Positions 36,921 through 47,216 of a stretch of 64,000 bases of DNA are shown here, in pieces. A program made the position numbers and the translations under genes. Each line of letters begins with the position of its first letter. The first letter of the stretch is position 1. The notes under the pieces were generated by a model that saw only the letters and a program-made list of their open reading frames with translations, was not told where the DNA came from and ran no database searches. This stretch comes from an uncultured Clostridia bacterium. GTDB taxonomy: Bacteria; Bacillota; Clostridia; Oscillospirales; Acutalibacteraceae. Location of the stretch: assembly GCA_946484175.1 (NCBI GenBank), contig CAMLSX010000002.1:1-64000 (forward strand). The letters are read 5' to 3'.

Positions 36921-38900
36921 TTATGAAATATCCAAATCGTCAATATACAGATGGCCATTTTCGGCAATGTGGCTCTTTCGGCCAGTGAGGTTATCTCCCA
37001 GCAGCAAATCAAACACCGCAGCGGTCTGCTCTGCATCGGTGGGCAGCACTTTAATCAGACGGCGGGTTTCCGGGTTCATGGTGGTCAAGCTCATCATGTC
37101 CGGCTCGTTTTCACCCAGTCCCTTGGAGCGCTGGATGGTGAACTTCTTCCCTTCCAGCTTTTTCAGGAATTCATCCTTTTCCCGCTCGTTATAGGCAAAA
37201 TAAGTGTCGTCTTTGCAGGTGATTTCATACAGAGGAGATTCCGCGATAAACACCTTCCCGGCCTGAATCAAATCAGGGGTCAGCCGGTAAAGCATCGTCA
37301 AAAGCAGCGTGCGAATCTGGAAGCCGTCCACATCGGCATCGGTGCAGAGAATGACTTTATTCCACCGGAGAGCGTTAATATCAAAAGAAGAAAGCTCCTT
37401 GTTGGCTTTAGATTTTACCTGTACACCGCAGCCCAACACTTTAATCAGGTCAGTGATAATCTCGCTTTTGAAAATCTTGTCGTAATCGGCCTTCAAACAG
37501 TTCAAAATCTTACCCCGAATGGGCATAATGGCCTGAAAATCCGGGTTTCGTGCCTGCTTACAGGCGCCCAATGCCGAGTCGCCCTCCACGATGAAGATTT
37601 CCCGCTGGGCAGGGTCTTTGCTGCGGCAGTCCACAAACTTTGCCACCCGGCTGGTCATATCCATATTACTGGTGAGCTTCTTTTTGAGGTTCAGACGGGT
37701 TTTTTCAGCATCCTCGCGGCTGCGCTTATTGATGAGCACCTGTCCAGCGATTTTGTCTGCGTCCATGGGGTTCTCAATAAAGTAAATCTCCAATTGATGG
37801 CGGAGCATTTCCACCATGGCTTCCTGAATACCCTTGTTGGTGATGGCCTTTTTGGTCTGGTTCTCATAAGAAGTCACGTTGGAGAAAGAGGAAATGACAA
37901 TAATCAGGCAGTCCTCCACGTCGGGGAAAGTGATTTTACTCTCGTTTTTATTGTATTTCCCGGTCTGCTTGAGATATGCATCGATCTGATAGACAAAGGC
38001 ATTGCGCACGGCCTTATCCGGTGCACCGCCGTGTTCCAGCCAGCTGGAATTGTGATAGTATTCCGCTGCGTGGGTCTTGTTAGAAAAGGCCACGGCCACG
38101 TTGATTTTTGTTTTATATTCCGGTTTGTCAGCTCTGTCCTGTACTTTGCGCTCGGTCTGCCAGAATTGAACGGAAGTCAAGCTGTCTTCGCCAGCCAGCT
38201 CCTTGGCATGATCCACGATACCGTTTTCATAAGAAAACTCGGTGGTTTCAAACTTGCCGTTAACCTGGTTCCGGAAAATAAACGTCACGCCGTCATTGAC
38301 AATGGCTTGGCGCTTGATGATATCCAGATAGTACTCCGCGGGCACGTCAATGTCGGTGAACACCTCCAAATCGGGCTTCCAGCGAATCCGGCTGCCGGTA
38401 TCCTTCTTGGAATAATCCTCCCGATGCAGGCCGCCCACGTTTTCGCCCTTTTCAAAGTGCAGGGTATACCGGCTGCCGCCGCTGCGAATATCCACGTCCA
38501 TATACTCAGAGGAATATTGGGTAGCGCACAAACCCAAGCCATTCAGACCCAGAGAATACTCATAGCTGCCGCCCTGCGCGTTATTATACTTGCCGCCGGC
38601 GTACATCTCGCAGAACACCAACTCCCAGTTATAGCGCTGCTCCCGCTGGTTAAAATCCACCGGGATGCCACGGCCGAAGTCCTCCACCTCGACGGAGTGA
38701 TCTTCATAGCGAGTGACGATAATCTTATTGCCAAAACCCTCTCTGGCCTCGTCGATGGAGTTAGAGAGGATTTCAAAAATCGAATGTTCACAGCCCTCGA
38801 GGCCGTCGGAACCGAAAATAACGGCAGGACGGCGGCGCACACGATCGGCGCCTTTGAGGGCAGAAATACTGTCGTTGCCATAGGCAGGTTTTTTTGCCAT
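36921..38900 (-). CDS. parE: DNA topoisomerase IV subunit B-like (GyrB/ParE)
   Basis: HSIFEILSNSIDEAREGFGNKIIVTRYEDHSVEVEDFGRGIPVD...IFIVEGDSALGACKQARNPDFQAIMPIRGKILN...LCTDADVDGFQIRTLLLT. Confidence 0.9.
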   Translation of the reverse strand: MAKKPAYGNDSISALKGADRVRRRPAVIFGSDGLEGCEHSIFEILSNSIDEAREGFGNKIIVTRYEDHSVEVEDFGRGIPVDFNQREQRYNWELVFCEMYAGGKYNNAQGGSYEYSLGLNGLGLCATQYSSEYMDVDIRSGGSRYTLHFEKGENVGGLHREDYSKKDTGSRIRWKPDLEVFTDIDVPAEYYLDIIKRQAIVNDGVTFIFRNQVNGKFETTEFSYENGIVDHAKELAGEDSLTSVQFWQTERKVQDRADKPEYKTKINVAVAFSNKTHAAEYYHNSSWLEHGGAPDKAVRNAFVYQIDAYLKQTGKYNKNESKITFPDVEDCLIIVISSFSNVTSYENQTKKAITNKGIQEAMVEMLRHQLEIYFIENPMDADKIAGQVLINKRSREDAEKTRLNLKKKLTSNMDMTSRVAKFVDCRSKDPAQREIFIVEGDSALGACKQARNPDFQAIMPIRGKILNCLKADYDKIFKSEIITDLIKVLGCGVQVKSKANKELSSFDINALRWNKVILCTDADVDGFQIRTLLLTMLYRLTPDLIQAGKVFIAESPLYEITCKDDTYFAYNEREKDEFLKKLEGKKFTIQRSKGLGENEPDMMSLTTMNPETRRLIKVLPTDAEQTAAVFDLLLGDNLTGRKSHIAENGHLYIDDLDIS

Positions 38901-39047
38901 AGACTGGCCTCCTTTTTACAATTACAGCGGAAATCGGATACAAGTCCGCGCGGATAAATCAAAAGACAAATTGAGCTGCTCCGTGAATGTAAAGTCTTTC
39001 TTTTCTTCTGGACACGCCTACAAAAAACCGAATGTCGCCTTACACAC

Positions 39048-39085
39048 GAAAAAGGAAAGGCTTTTGGAAAAGCCTTCCCTTTTCA
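39048..39085 (-). terminator. Intrinsic terminator after ftsH
   Basis: AAAAAGGAAAGGCTTTTggAAAAGCCTTCCCTTTT. Confidence 0.75.
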
Positions 39086-39114
39086 TGAATTTTCATTCGT
39101 CAGAATCGCCTGTT

Positions 39115-41034
39115 TTACAGATTTTCAGGCGCCGGAGTGTTCTCATCTACCTTCCAGTAATCGTCTCCGTTTCCGCTGTCAGTACTGCCGCTTTCCATCA
39201 TTTTGGCAAATTCTTCTCCGCTCATCTTCTCGTTGCGGAACAGATACTGTGCCACCTGATGCAGCTGATCCATATGCAGACGCAGAATATCTTCTGTCTG
39301 CTGATAAGCGTTATCGATCATACGCTTGACTTCTGCATCAATCTTGGAAGCAGTCTCTTCGGAATAATTGCGGATATGGCCCATATCACGGCCCAGGAAA
39401 GGTTCAGAGTTATCGGAACCGTACTTGATCGGCCCCAGCGTATCGCTCATACCGTATTTGGTGACCATGGAATGAGCGGTCTGTGTTGCACGCTCGATAT
39501 CATTGGAGGCGCCGGTGGAAATATCTTCCAGCACCAAAGCTTCTGCTACACGGCCACCCAGCAGCACGATCAAGCTTTCCAGCATTTCATTGCGGCTCTG
39601 ATAAGAGCGATCCTCGGTAGGCAGATGCATGGTATAACCGCCAGCCATACCGCGCGGGATAATAGAAATCTGGTGCACTGGGTCTTGATGTTTGCAGTAG
39701 TAAGTGGTAATTGCGTGGCCGCCCTCATGGTAGGCGGTGAGCTTCTTTTCCTTATCAGACATCACGCGGCTCTTCTTTTCAGTGCCCACCACTACCTTGA
39801 TGGTAGCCTCTTCAATCTCCGTCATGGTGATAGCGCGGAGATTCCGGCGGGCAGCCAGCAGTGCAGCTTCATTTAAGAGGTTTTCCAGATCAGCACCGGT
39901 AAAGCCTGCGGTAGATTTTGCAATGGTCTTGAGCTCCACATCAGGTGCAATCGGCTTGCCTTTCGCGTGGACTTTCAGAATTTCCTCACGACCCTTGATG
40001 TCGGGATAGCCCACCATGACCTGACGGTCAAAACGGCCGGGACGCATCAAAGCAGGGTCGAGGATGTCGGGGCGGTTGGTGGCGGCAATCATAATGACGC
40101 CTTCATTTGCACCGAAACCGTCCATTTCAACCAGCAACTGGTTCAAAGTCTGCTCACGTTCATCGTGGCCGCCGCCCAAACCAGCGCCACGCTGACGGCC
40201 CACGGCATCAATCTCATCAATAAAGATAATGCAGGGGGAATTCTTTTTGGCCTGATCAAACAGGTCGCGGACACGGGAAGCACCCACACCAACGAACATT
40301 TCCACAAAATCAGAGCCGGAAATGGAGAAGAAGGGTACGCCAGCCTCACCGGCTACTGCACGAGCCAACAGCGTTTTACCGGTACCAGGAGGGCCCACCA
40401 GCAAAACGCCCTTGGGAATACGAGCGCCCAGTTCGTTGTACTTTTTCGGGTTCTTCAGGAATTCTACGATTTCCTGAAGCTCTTCTTTTTCTTCGTCAGC
40501 GCCGGCCACATCGGCAAAGGTGGTCTTGCGCTTTTCATCATTCATATTTTTAATCTTGGCCTTGCCGAAATTCATCTGCTTGCCGGCATCGCCCATGCTG
40601 GCGCTCATGCGGCGGTACATAAACCACCAGAAGAAAATCAAACCGCCAAACAGCAAAATCGTGGGCAACAGGCTCACAATCCAGCTGGTTTCAGCAGGAC
40701 GGCGAATATCCTGAACCATCTTGTTATCAGGATGATTTTCGTTGTAAGACTGGATGTACTCCCGCACGTCGCTGTCAAATTTCAGCACACTGGGGACTAC
40801 ATAGCCGATCTTCTTTTCTTTTCCATCTTCTGTCACATTGAGCAGCATTTCACCGGTACCCCAGTCCAACTGATAGGCCGTAACCTGCTCAGACTCAAAG
40901 TAATTCAAAATATCCGAGTACTTATAGGTGGTTTGCACCTGACGATTGCTGAGCAGCATAAAAATGATGACAAACAGCAAAATCGGAATTCCAAGATAGA
41001 TCGCAATATTGCGGACGGTCTTTTTATTATCCAA
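39115..41034 (-). CDS. ftsH: ATP-dependent zinc metalloprotease FtsH
   Basis: [87 protein letters not shown]...[12 protein letters not shown]. Confidence 0.97.
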   Translation of the reverse strand: MDNKKTVRNIAIYLGIPILLFVIIFMLLSNRQVQTTYKYSDILNYFESEQVTAYQLDWGTGEMLLNVTEDGKEKKIGYVVPSVLKFDSDVREYIQSYNENHPDNKMVQDIRRPAETSWIVSLLPTILLFGGLIFFWWFMYRRMSASMGDAGKQMNFGKAKIKNMNDEKRKTTFADVAGADEEKEELQEIVEFLKNPKKYNELGARIPKGVLLVGPPGTGKTLLARAVAGEAGVPFFSISGSDFVEMFVGVGASRVRDLFDQAKKNSPCIIFIDEIDAVGRQRGAGLGGGHDEREQTLNQLLVEMDGFGANEGVIMIAATNRPDILDPALMRPGRFDRQVMVGYPDIKGREEILKVHAKGKPIAPDVELKTIAKSTAGFTGADLENLLNEAALLAARRNLRAITMTEIEEATIKVVVGTEKKSRVMSDKEKKLTAYHEGGHAITTYYCKHQDPVHQISIIPRGMAGGYTMHLPTEDRSYQSRNEMLESLIVLLGGRVAEALVLEDISTGASNDIERATQTAHSMVTKYGMSDTLGPIKYGSDNSEPFLGRDMGHIRNYSEETASKIDAEVKRMIDNAYQQTEDILRLHMDQLHQVAQYLFRNEKMSGEEFAKMMESGSTDSGNGDDYWKVDENTPAPENL

Positions 41035-41080
41035 AATTTACTTCACTCCTTCGGGGCCTGCATTCTGCAAAACCTGTATT

Positions 41081-41644
41081 TTATTCGCCATAAACCTCGG
41101 GCTTTAAAATGCCCACAAAAGGAAGATTGCGATATCTTTCATCATAATCAAGGCCATAGCCCACGATGAATGCATCGGGAACCTGCGTGCCCACATAAGT
41201 GGCCTTTACTTCTGCCATACGCCGCTCCGGCTTGTCAAACAGGGTGCAGATCCGGATGCTTTTGGGGCCTCTGGATTTCAGTATGTCCACTATGTAGCTC
41301 AGCGTCATGCCGCTGTCCAGAATATCTTCCACAATCAGAAGGTCATAGCCTTCCAGCGGAATATCCAAATCTTTGATAATCTTGACGACACCGGAGGTTT
41401 TTGCGCCGGAACCGTAGCTGGAAACTGCCATAAAATCAATGCGGCAGGGAATCGTGATTGCCCGCATTAAGTCTGCCATGAATACAACAGAGCCCTTGAG
41501 GATACTTACCATCAGGAGCTTTTTCCCCTCGTAATCACGGCTGATTTGGGCACCAATATCCTGGACGATCTGCTGAAGTTTTTCTTCGCTGAGAAGAACT
41601 TCCTGAATATCCTGCATCATACTGTTATTTGTGTTTTGTGCCAT
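41081..41644 (-). CDS. hpt: Hypoxanthine phosphoribosyltransferase
   Basis: MVSILKGSVVFMADLMRAITIPCRIDFMAVSSYGSGAKTSGVVKIIKDLDIPLEGYDLLIVEDILDSGMTLSYI...DAFIVGYGLDYDERYRNLPFVGIL. Confidence 0.96.
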   Translation of the reverse strand: MAQNTNNSMMQDIQEVLLSEEKLQQIVQDIGAQISRDYEGKKLLMVSILKGSVVFMADLMRAITIPCRIDFMAVSSYGSGAKTSGVVKIIKDLDIPLEGYDLLIVEDILDSGMTLSYIVDILKSRGPKSIRICTLFDKPERRMAEVKATYVGTQVPDAFIVGYGLDYDERYRNLPFVGILKPEVYGE

Positions 41645-41682
41645 TGCTGTCACGCCTTTCCCGGAGCCGCAAAGCCCCTCTA

Positions 41683-43074
41683 TTATTCGGTATCGCTAAC
41701 AAATTCCTTTCCCTCCTCCAAACGGAGAATCAGGACATTTTGGGTATTGGGACGAACCTTACATCGGTCACACACACCGAACCCCTCGACCCACAGCAAT
41801 TCGCCATCCATTTCCAAAAGCACAAGATGTTCTCGCTTTGCTGCAGGAACCCGCTGTTCGCTGAAAAATTTTTTGAGGGACTTGCTGATCCCTCTTCCTG
41901 CCGGAGAAAAACGGTCGCCCGCACGGCGAGTTCTAACCGTTAATATTTTCCGACTACGTGTTATTGTATCATAGTCCATCAAAATAGGAAATAACAAATT
42001 ATGAAATTTTATGCGGTTTTTGATTTCAGAAACCGGAAAAACTTCCAGAAACAGGATTCTGCCGTCCCAAAGTCTGGTTTGTGAGCCGGTTACACGAATT
42101 TCTGTACCTTTTTCCGGTACAGTTTTTATCGCAGCCAAACAAAGCCGGTCATGCCAGACATTCAATTCCAACCCGCCGGGCAGATTCAATCTTCCGCTGC
42201 CTTTGTGCAACGCCGCCAGCGCTTGCTCCAGGTGGATAGCTTCGGGACGCGGACATCCGCATTCTTGAAAATAAAGGGAAAGCACACGAATCGCCACTGC
42301 ATCCGGCACGCTGCGAATCGCCGCCGCAGAAAGCCCATCTTTGACGCGCGCCGTTTCCAATGCCTGATGCGCCATCTGTTCCAGACATGCGGAATCTCGG
42401 CTCAGTGAAAGTGCTGTGCGCTCCAGAGACTGCTCCAGGTTGGGATTCATCTCCCGCAGAAGAGGAAGCACCTGATGCCGCAGCCGGTTGCGCGTATATG
42501 CCACATCTGAATTCGTGCTGTCTGTCCGAAAAGCAAGCCCATTCGTCCGGCAGTACGCTTCAACATCTGCGCGGTCAAGGCTGAGAATCGGCCGGATAAT
42601 TTTATCTCTCACCGGCGGGATACCTGAAAGGCCGCGTGCACCTGCTCCCTGAATCAGATGAAGAAGCACTGTTTCCGCCTGATCGCTGCGCGTATGGGCG
42701 GTAGCGATACGGTCATTCTCTTCACAGGCCAATTCTTCAAAAAAAGCATAGCGCAATCGCCTGCCGCAGGCTTCCAATCCTTCACCGCTTTTTTGTGCTT
42801 CTGACGGAACATCTGCATGCAGCACCTGCAAATCCAGCCCATTTTGTTCACACCAACTGCTCACAAAAGCTTCGTCGCTGTTTGCCTCTTCCCCACGAAT
42901 CCCATGGTTTACATGGGCACACACAATGCGTTCCTTTGGCAAAAATTGCATCAACAGGTGTGTCATAGCAATGGAATCGGCACCGCCAGACAGGGCAATT
43001 ACTACCCTACCAGATAGTGGAAACATTTTATATTGTTCTGTCCATTTCTGCACCTTGTGCAAAATCTCATTCAT
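41683..43074 (-). CDS. tilS: tRNA(Ile)-lysidine synthase
   Basis: VVIALSGGADSIAMTHLLMQFLPKERIVCAHVNHGIRGEEANSDEAFVSSWCEQNG...ATAHTRSDQAETVLLHLIQGAGARGLSGIPPVRD. Confidence 0.96.
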   Translation of the reverse strand: MNEILHKVQKWTEQYKMFPLSGRVVIALSGGADSIAMTHLLMQFLPKERIVCAHVNHGIRGEEANSDEAFVSSWCEQNGLDLQVLHADVPSEAQKSGEGLEACGRRLRYAFFEELACEENDRIATAHTRSDQAETVLLHLIQGAGARGLSGIPPVRDKIIRPILSLDRADVEAYCRTNGLAFRTDSTNSDVAYTRNRLRHQVLPLLREMNPNLEQSLERTALSLSRDSACLEQMAHQALETARVKDGLSAAAIRSVPDAVAIRVLSLYFQECGCPRPEAIHLEQALAALHKGSGRLNLPGGLELNVWHDRLCLAAIKTVPEKGTEIRVTGSQTRLWDGRILFLEVFPVSEIKNRIKFHNLLFPILMDYDTITRSRKILTVRTRRAGDRFSPAGRGISKSLKKFFSEQRVPAAKREHLVLLEMDGELLWVEGFGVCDRCKVRPNTQNVLILRLEEGKEFVSDTE

Positions 43075-44449
43075 GACGGAACATCTCCTGCGAGGTAAAA
43101 CGCATGAACTCACCCTGCCAATGCAGCTGCACAGTTTTTAACTCACCGTGACGGTTCTTCGCCACGATACATTCACCGCTGTTTTTATCGCTGTCTTCAT
43201 CAGGGCTGTTTTCGTTCTGATAGTAGTCTTCGCGATACAAAAACAGAACGATGTCGGCGTCCTGTTCGATAGAACCGGAATCACGCAGGTCAGAGAGAAC
43301 AGGACGGTGTTCGGTACGCTTTTCACTGGCACGAGCCAGCTGGGACAGCGTAATTACCGGAACATTCAGCTCTTTTGCCATAATCTTGAGATTTCGCGTA
43401 ATCTCCGAAATTTCCTGTACACGGTTGTCGATACGCTTGGCGCTGTTCATCAGCTGCAAATAGTCAATAATAACCAGATCAACATCTTTCAGCCGGCGAA
43501 TTTTCGCCTTCATTTCCGGCACAGTGATACTGGAATTATCATCCAAATAGATAGGCGCTTTTGAGAGGATATCTCCACCCTCAATCAAGCGCGCCCATTC
43601 GCCTTCTTTTAACTCGCCGGTACGCAGTTTGGTGCCCGAAACCAGCGCTTCTGTGGAAAGCAGACGGGAAGCCAGCTGCTCCCGGCTCATTTCCAGTGAA
43701 AAAAACGCCACTCTCTTTCTGGCGGTCACCGCTGCATGCCGCGCAATGTTTAATGCAAAACTGGTTTTTCCCATACCGGGACGGGCCGCAAGAATAATCA
43801 AATCCGAACGGTTCAGTCCGGTAATAGTATCATCCAGCTCACCAATTCCGGTAGGAATTCCGCGGTATAAATCTTTGTCAGGAGAATTCAGCCGATCCAA
43901 GCGGTCAAAGGTTTCGATAATTACTTCGTTCAATGGCTGAAGCCCCTGCATATTTTTTCCCCGCCGGATATCAAATATGCGCTGTTCCGCAGAATCCAGC
44001 AGAGTAGAGGCATCTGTGCTTCCCTCTATCGCATCATCCAAAATCCCCCGCGCTGCCAGAATCAGCGTGCGCAAATCATATTTATCGCGGACAATTTTCG
44101 CATAGTCTTCCACATGGGAAATCAGAGGCACAAATTGCGCCAGCTGCATCAGATAAACCTTACCGGAAGATTCATCAAAATCGCCGTTTTCTTTCAGCTG
44201 TTCCAGAACCGTGACAAAATCCACGGGACGCCCAGCTGTGAAAAGGCTTAACATTGCTTCGTAAATCAGGGCGTTATTCACCTGATAAAAATACTCTGCC
44301 CTCGGAATATGTTCTGTTACCCGATCCATACAGGAGGAATCCAAAAGGATCGCCCCCAAAACCGACTGCTCGGCCTCCGGGCTGAACGGCATTGCCATAC
44401 CGGGAACCGACTGCGTATGCAGCGCACCTGTATTGTTACTTTCCGGCAA
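43067..44449 (-). CDS. dnaB: Replicative DNA helicase
   Basis: PFSPEAEQSVLGAILLDSSCMDRVTEHI...LIILAARPGMGKTSFALNIARHAAVTARKRVAFFSLEMSREQLASRLLSTEALV...LVIIDYLQLMNS...SQLARASEKR. Confidence 0.97.
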   Translation of the reverse strand: MPESNNTGALHTQSVPGMAMPFSPEAEQSVLGAILLDSSCMDRVTEHIPRAEYFYQVNNALIYEAMLSLFTAGRPVDFVTVLEQLKENGDFDESSGKVYLMQLAQFVPLISHVEDYAKIVRDKYDLRTLILAARGILDDAIEGSTDASTLLDSAEQRIFDIRRGKNMQGLQPLNEVIIETFDRLDRLNSPDKDLYRGIPTGIGELDDTITGLNRSDLIILAARPGMGKTSFALNIARHAAVTARKRVAFFSLEMSREQLASRLLSTEALVSGTKLRTGELKEGEWARLIEGGDILSKAPIYLDDNSSITVPEMKAKIRRLKDVDLVIIDYLQLMNSAKRIDNRVQEISEITRNLKIMAKELNVPVITLSQLARASEKRTEHRPVLSDLRDSGSIEQDADIVLFLYREDYYQNENSPDEDSDKNSGECIVAKNRHGELKTVQLHWQGEFMRFTSQEMFRHE

Positions 44450-44500
44450 CTTTGTTCACTCCTTTCCAAAATTCCAGCTGAACCAGAGTTGAAAACCGGA

Positions 44501-44535
44501 AAAAACCTGACAGCAGCGGACTGTCAGGTTTTCTG
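44501..44535 (-). terminator. Intrinsic terminator between rplI and dnaB
   Basis: AAAAAACCTGACAGcagcggaCTGTCAGGTTTT. Confidence 0.75.
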
Positions 44536-44606
44536 ATGGAAAACGCCGGTCATTTTCTATGTGTACTCACAAAATTTTCTCCTGACGAATCCCGTTGCTT
44601 GCGAAA

Positions 44607-45056
44607 TTACTCTTTTTCGCCCACCATTACATACATCTTGGCGGTGATTCCGGCATACAGCTTGATTTCGCAGGGATAGTTGCCAAATGCCTTGATATCG
44701 CCGTCCACAGAGATTTTTCTCTTGTCCACTTCTACCTTGAACTGCTGTTTCAGCGCTTCGGCAATTTCCTTGCCGGTTACAGAACCGAACAGGCGGCCGC
44801 CCTGGCCGGCTTTGCCGGTTACCTTTACGGTCTTGCCTTCCAGAATCGCAGCGGCCTTCTGGGCTGCCTCGGTTTCGGTCTTAATCTTATACGCTTTTGC
44901 TTCTTCAGCGTTTTTCAGCTCGTTCATAGCCTGTGCGTTAGCCTCTTTGGCCAGCTTTCTGGGGAACAAAAAGTTGCGGGCATAGCCATCGGACACATTG
45001 ACAAGCTCTCCCTTTTTTCCGCTGCCCTTTACATCTGCAAGCAGTACTACCTTCAT
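44607..45056 (-). CDS. rplI: 50S ribosomal protein L9
   Basis: [40 protein letters not shown]...[29 protein letters not shown]. Confidence 0.97.
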   Translation of the reverse strand: MKVVLLADVKGSGKKGELVNVSDGYARNFLFPRKLAKEANAQAMNELKNAEEAKAYKIKTETEAAQKAAAILEGKTVKVTGKAGQGGRLFGSVTGKEIAEALKQQFKVEVDKRKISVDGDIKAFGNYPCEIKLYAGITAKMYVMVGEKE

Positions 45057-45138
45057 AACAATATCATTCCTTTCTTTTTACATGACAGCCGGACAATGCC
45101 GGTATTATTTTTATTTTTAGAAACGACAAAAAATGTCG

Positions 45139-47112
45139 TTACATCGTATGTTGTGTGGCAGATTCCAGCTGTTCGTTCAAAACTACGATCAGCTGCTGAC
45201 GTGCATCCCGCAGCGTTGAATTTTCCAGCTGCGCGCCTGCCATAGTCAGATGACCACCGCCGCCCAGTGCTTCCATCAAAATCTGTACGTTGACATCGCC
45301 CAAAGAGCGTGCAGAAATACTCACCGAATTTCCACTCTGGAAGAGCACAAAGGAAGCAGTAACCCCCTGAATGGACAAAAGTTCATCTGCCGCCTGTGCC
45401 GAAGCCACCCGGATATCGGGGATATTTTCGGAAGAGCAGGCAATCGCACAGTTATTGTAAATTTCGGCGCTGGAAACCAGCTGCGATTTTGCCTTATATG
45501 TATCAATGCTATTTGAGAACAGACGCTTGACTTCCACGGTATCGGCACCGCGCCGGCGCAGATAAGCCGAAGCCTCAAAGGTACGCACGCCGGTTTTCAG
45601 TACAAAACTCTTGGTGTCGAGCATAATTCCCGCCATCAAAGCTTCTGCCTCTACGCGGCCCAAGCAATTGCTGCTGATATACTGTACCAACTCAGCAACC
45701 ATTTCAGAGGCTGAGCTGGCATATGGCTCATGATAAAACACAATCGCGTTGTCGATATGCTTGACCATCATACGATGATGGTCAATAACAACTACACGCG
45801 GCACCTGACGTAAAACATCCGGACTTTCTACAAAGGTGGGCGAATGGGTATCCACCACAATCAGCAGGGTGCGCCCGGTAATCATTGCCTGTGCTTCCCA
45901 GGGTTCAATAAAAATCTTGCGGTCCTGCGTGACTTTTTCCATACTGACGATGATCTGTTTTGCCAATGACTGTTCTCTGTCAATGACAATAAACGCTTCA
46001 TGTCCCAGACCTTTTGTCACAGCGCTCCACATGCCCACTGCTGAACCAACAGAATCCAGATCGCTGAATTTATGACCCATAATCAGCACCACATCACTGG
46101 CATTGATATGGTCAGAAAGTGTCGCAGCGATAACACGGGTGCGAACTTTGTCGCGTTTCTCAACGCCCTTGGAAAGGCCCCCGAAAAACTCATACGTGTC
46201 ATCTTTCTGCTTTACTGCAACCTGATCGCCGCCGCGTCCCAGCGCCATATCCAACGCCTGGCGTGCCCAATGTTCGCTTTCCTGCAAATCGGCGGCGCCA
46301 CGTCCCACACCGATTGAAACGGTGGCACGGCGGTTTTCCAAAGTTTTGATTTCGCGGACTTTATCAAGGATTTCGAAACGTTTTTCTTTGGCTGCTACAA
46401 TATGGGCTTCATCTGTCATCATCAGAAAACGCCCACCTGAAAGCTTTTTCAAAAAACCGCCCATATCCAACGCCCATTGTGTCAGAACATTTTCTACCTC
46501 AGAGGCAATGCGGGCATCTTCCATACCGGAAGAATCTCGGGCGAGTTCTTCGCGGTTGTCAAACGCCATAATGGCGACGACCGGTCTTCTTTCATTGTAT
46601 TGCCGGTTAATTTCCTTGTAATAGGTATCATCGATAAAATACAGAACATATCCGCGGATCGTGCGGACTGCATGGACGGTATATTCCCGATCCTGAATTT
46701 TGACATTTGCGCCATGGTCAGAAATGACCTGATGCAGCGTTTTGGGATAGATAAAGCGGAGCACATTATCGCCCCGGATATCCTTTCGGCCACTGATTGC
46801 CTGTAAGAAAACTTCGTTCGCCCATACCAGGTCGCCTTCTTCAGCTGTAGCGGCTACCGGTATGGAAAACGTGTTCAGCGCCTCGTAGTCCTGTGCAGTA
46901 AGCACGTTCTTAGCAGCCCGAACTGCACTGCCGATATGCATTTTAAACCTTTTTTCCCCTACCAGTACTACAATACACGCTGCCGCCGCCAATACTGTCT
47001 CTACTACAAATGCAATAGGGCTCCAGTAAAAGCTGATCGCTGCCATGAAAAGCATGGCAGCTGCCAGCGCATAATAGATAGGAGATGAGATCCAAATCCT
47101 GCGACGTTTCAA
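45139..47112 (-). CDS. GdpP-like DHH/DHHA1 phosphoesterase (cyclic-di-AMP phosphodiesterase family)
   Basis: Two TM helices, PAS/GGDEF-like region, VVLIMGHKFSDLDSVGSAVGMW...LIVVDTHSPTFVESPDVL...VVVIDHHRMMVKHID; next to rplI. Confidence 0.93.
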   Translation of the reverse strand: MKRRRIWISSPIYYALAAAMLFMAAISFYWSPIAFVVETVLAAAACIVVLVGEKRFKMHIGSAVRAAKNVLTAQDYEALNTFSIPVAATAEEGDLVWANEVFLQAISGRKDIRGDNVLRFIYPKTLHQVISDHGANVKIQDREYTVHAVRTIRGYVLYFIDDTYYKEINRQYNERRPVVAIMAFDNREELARDSSGMEDARIASEVENVLTQWALDMGGFLKKLSGGRFLMMTDEAHIVAAKEKRFEILDKVREIKTLENRRATVSIGVGRGAADLQESEHWARQALDMALGRGGDQVAVKQKDDTYEFFGGLSKGVEKRDKVRTRVIAATLSDHINASDVVLIMGHKFSDLDSVGSAVGMWSAVTKGLGHEAFIVIDREQSLAKQIIVSMEKVTQDRKIFIEPWEAQAMITGRTLLIVVDTHSPTFVESPDVLRQVPRVVVIDHHRMMVKHIDNAIVFYHEPYASSASEMVAELVQYISSNCLGRVEAEALMAGIMLDTKSFVLKTGVRTFEASAYLRRRGADTVEVKRLFSNSIDTYKAKSQLVSSAEIYNNCAIACSSENIPDIRVASAQAADELLSIQGVTASFVLFQSGNSVSISARSLGDVNVQILMEALGGGGHLTMAGAQLENSTLRDARQQLIVVLNEQLESATQHTM

Positions 47113-47216
47113 TTCAAACGACTCCTTTGCAAACTACCGGGACATCCGATTTCTGCTGTGGCGGAACATACCCGAAAGACCATGCAGGCTTGTGCAAAAA
47201 GTTCCTGCCTGATTGC

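Noticed and set aside
35251-37194. 647-aa + strand ORF
   Set aside because: Antisense shadow of parC; low-complexity, no recognisable domain, no RBS support.
36951-38957. 668-aa + strand ORF
   Set aside because: Antisense to parE-like gene, which has full conserved motifs.
39967-41169. 400-aa + strand ORF
   Set aside because: Antisense to ftsH.
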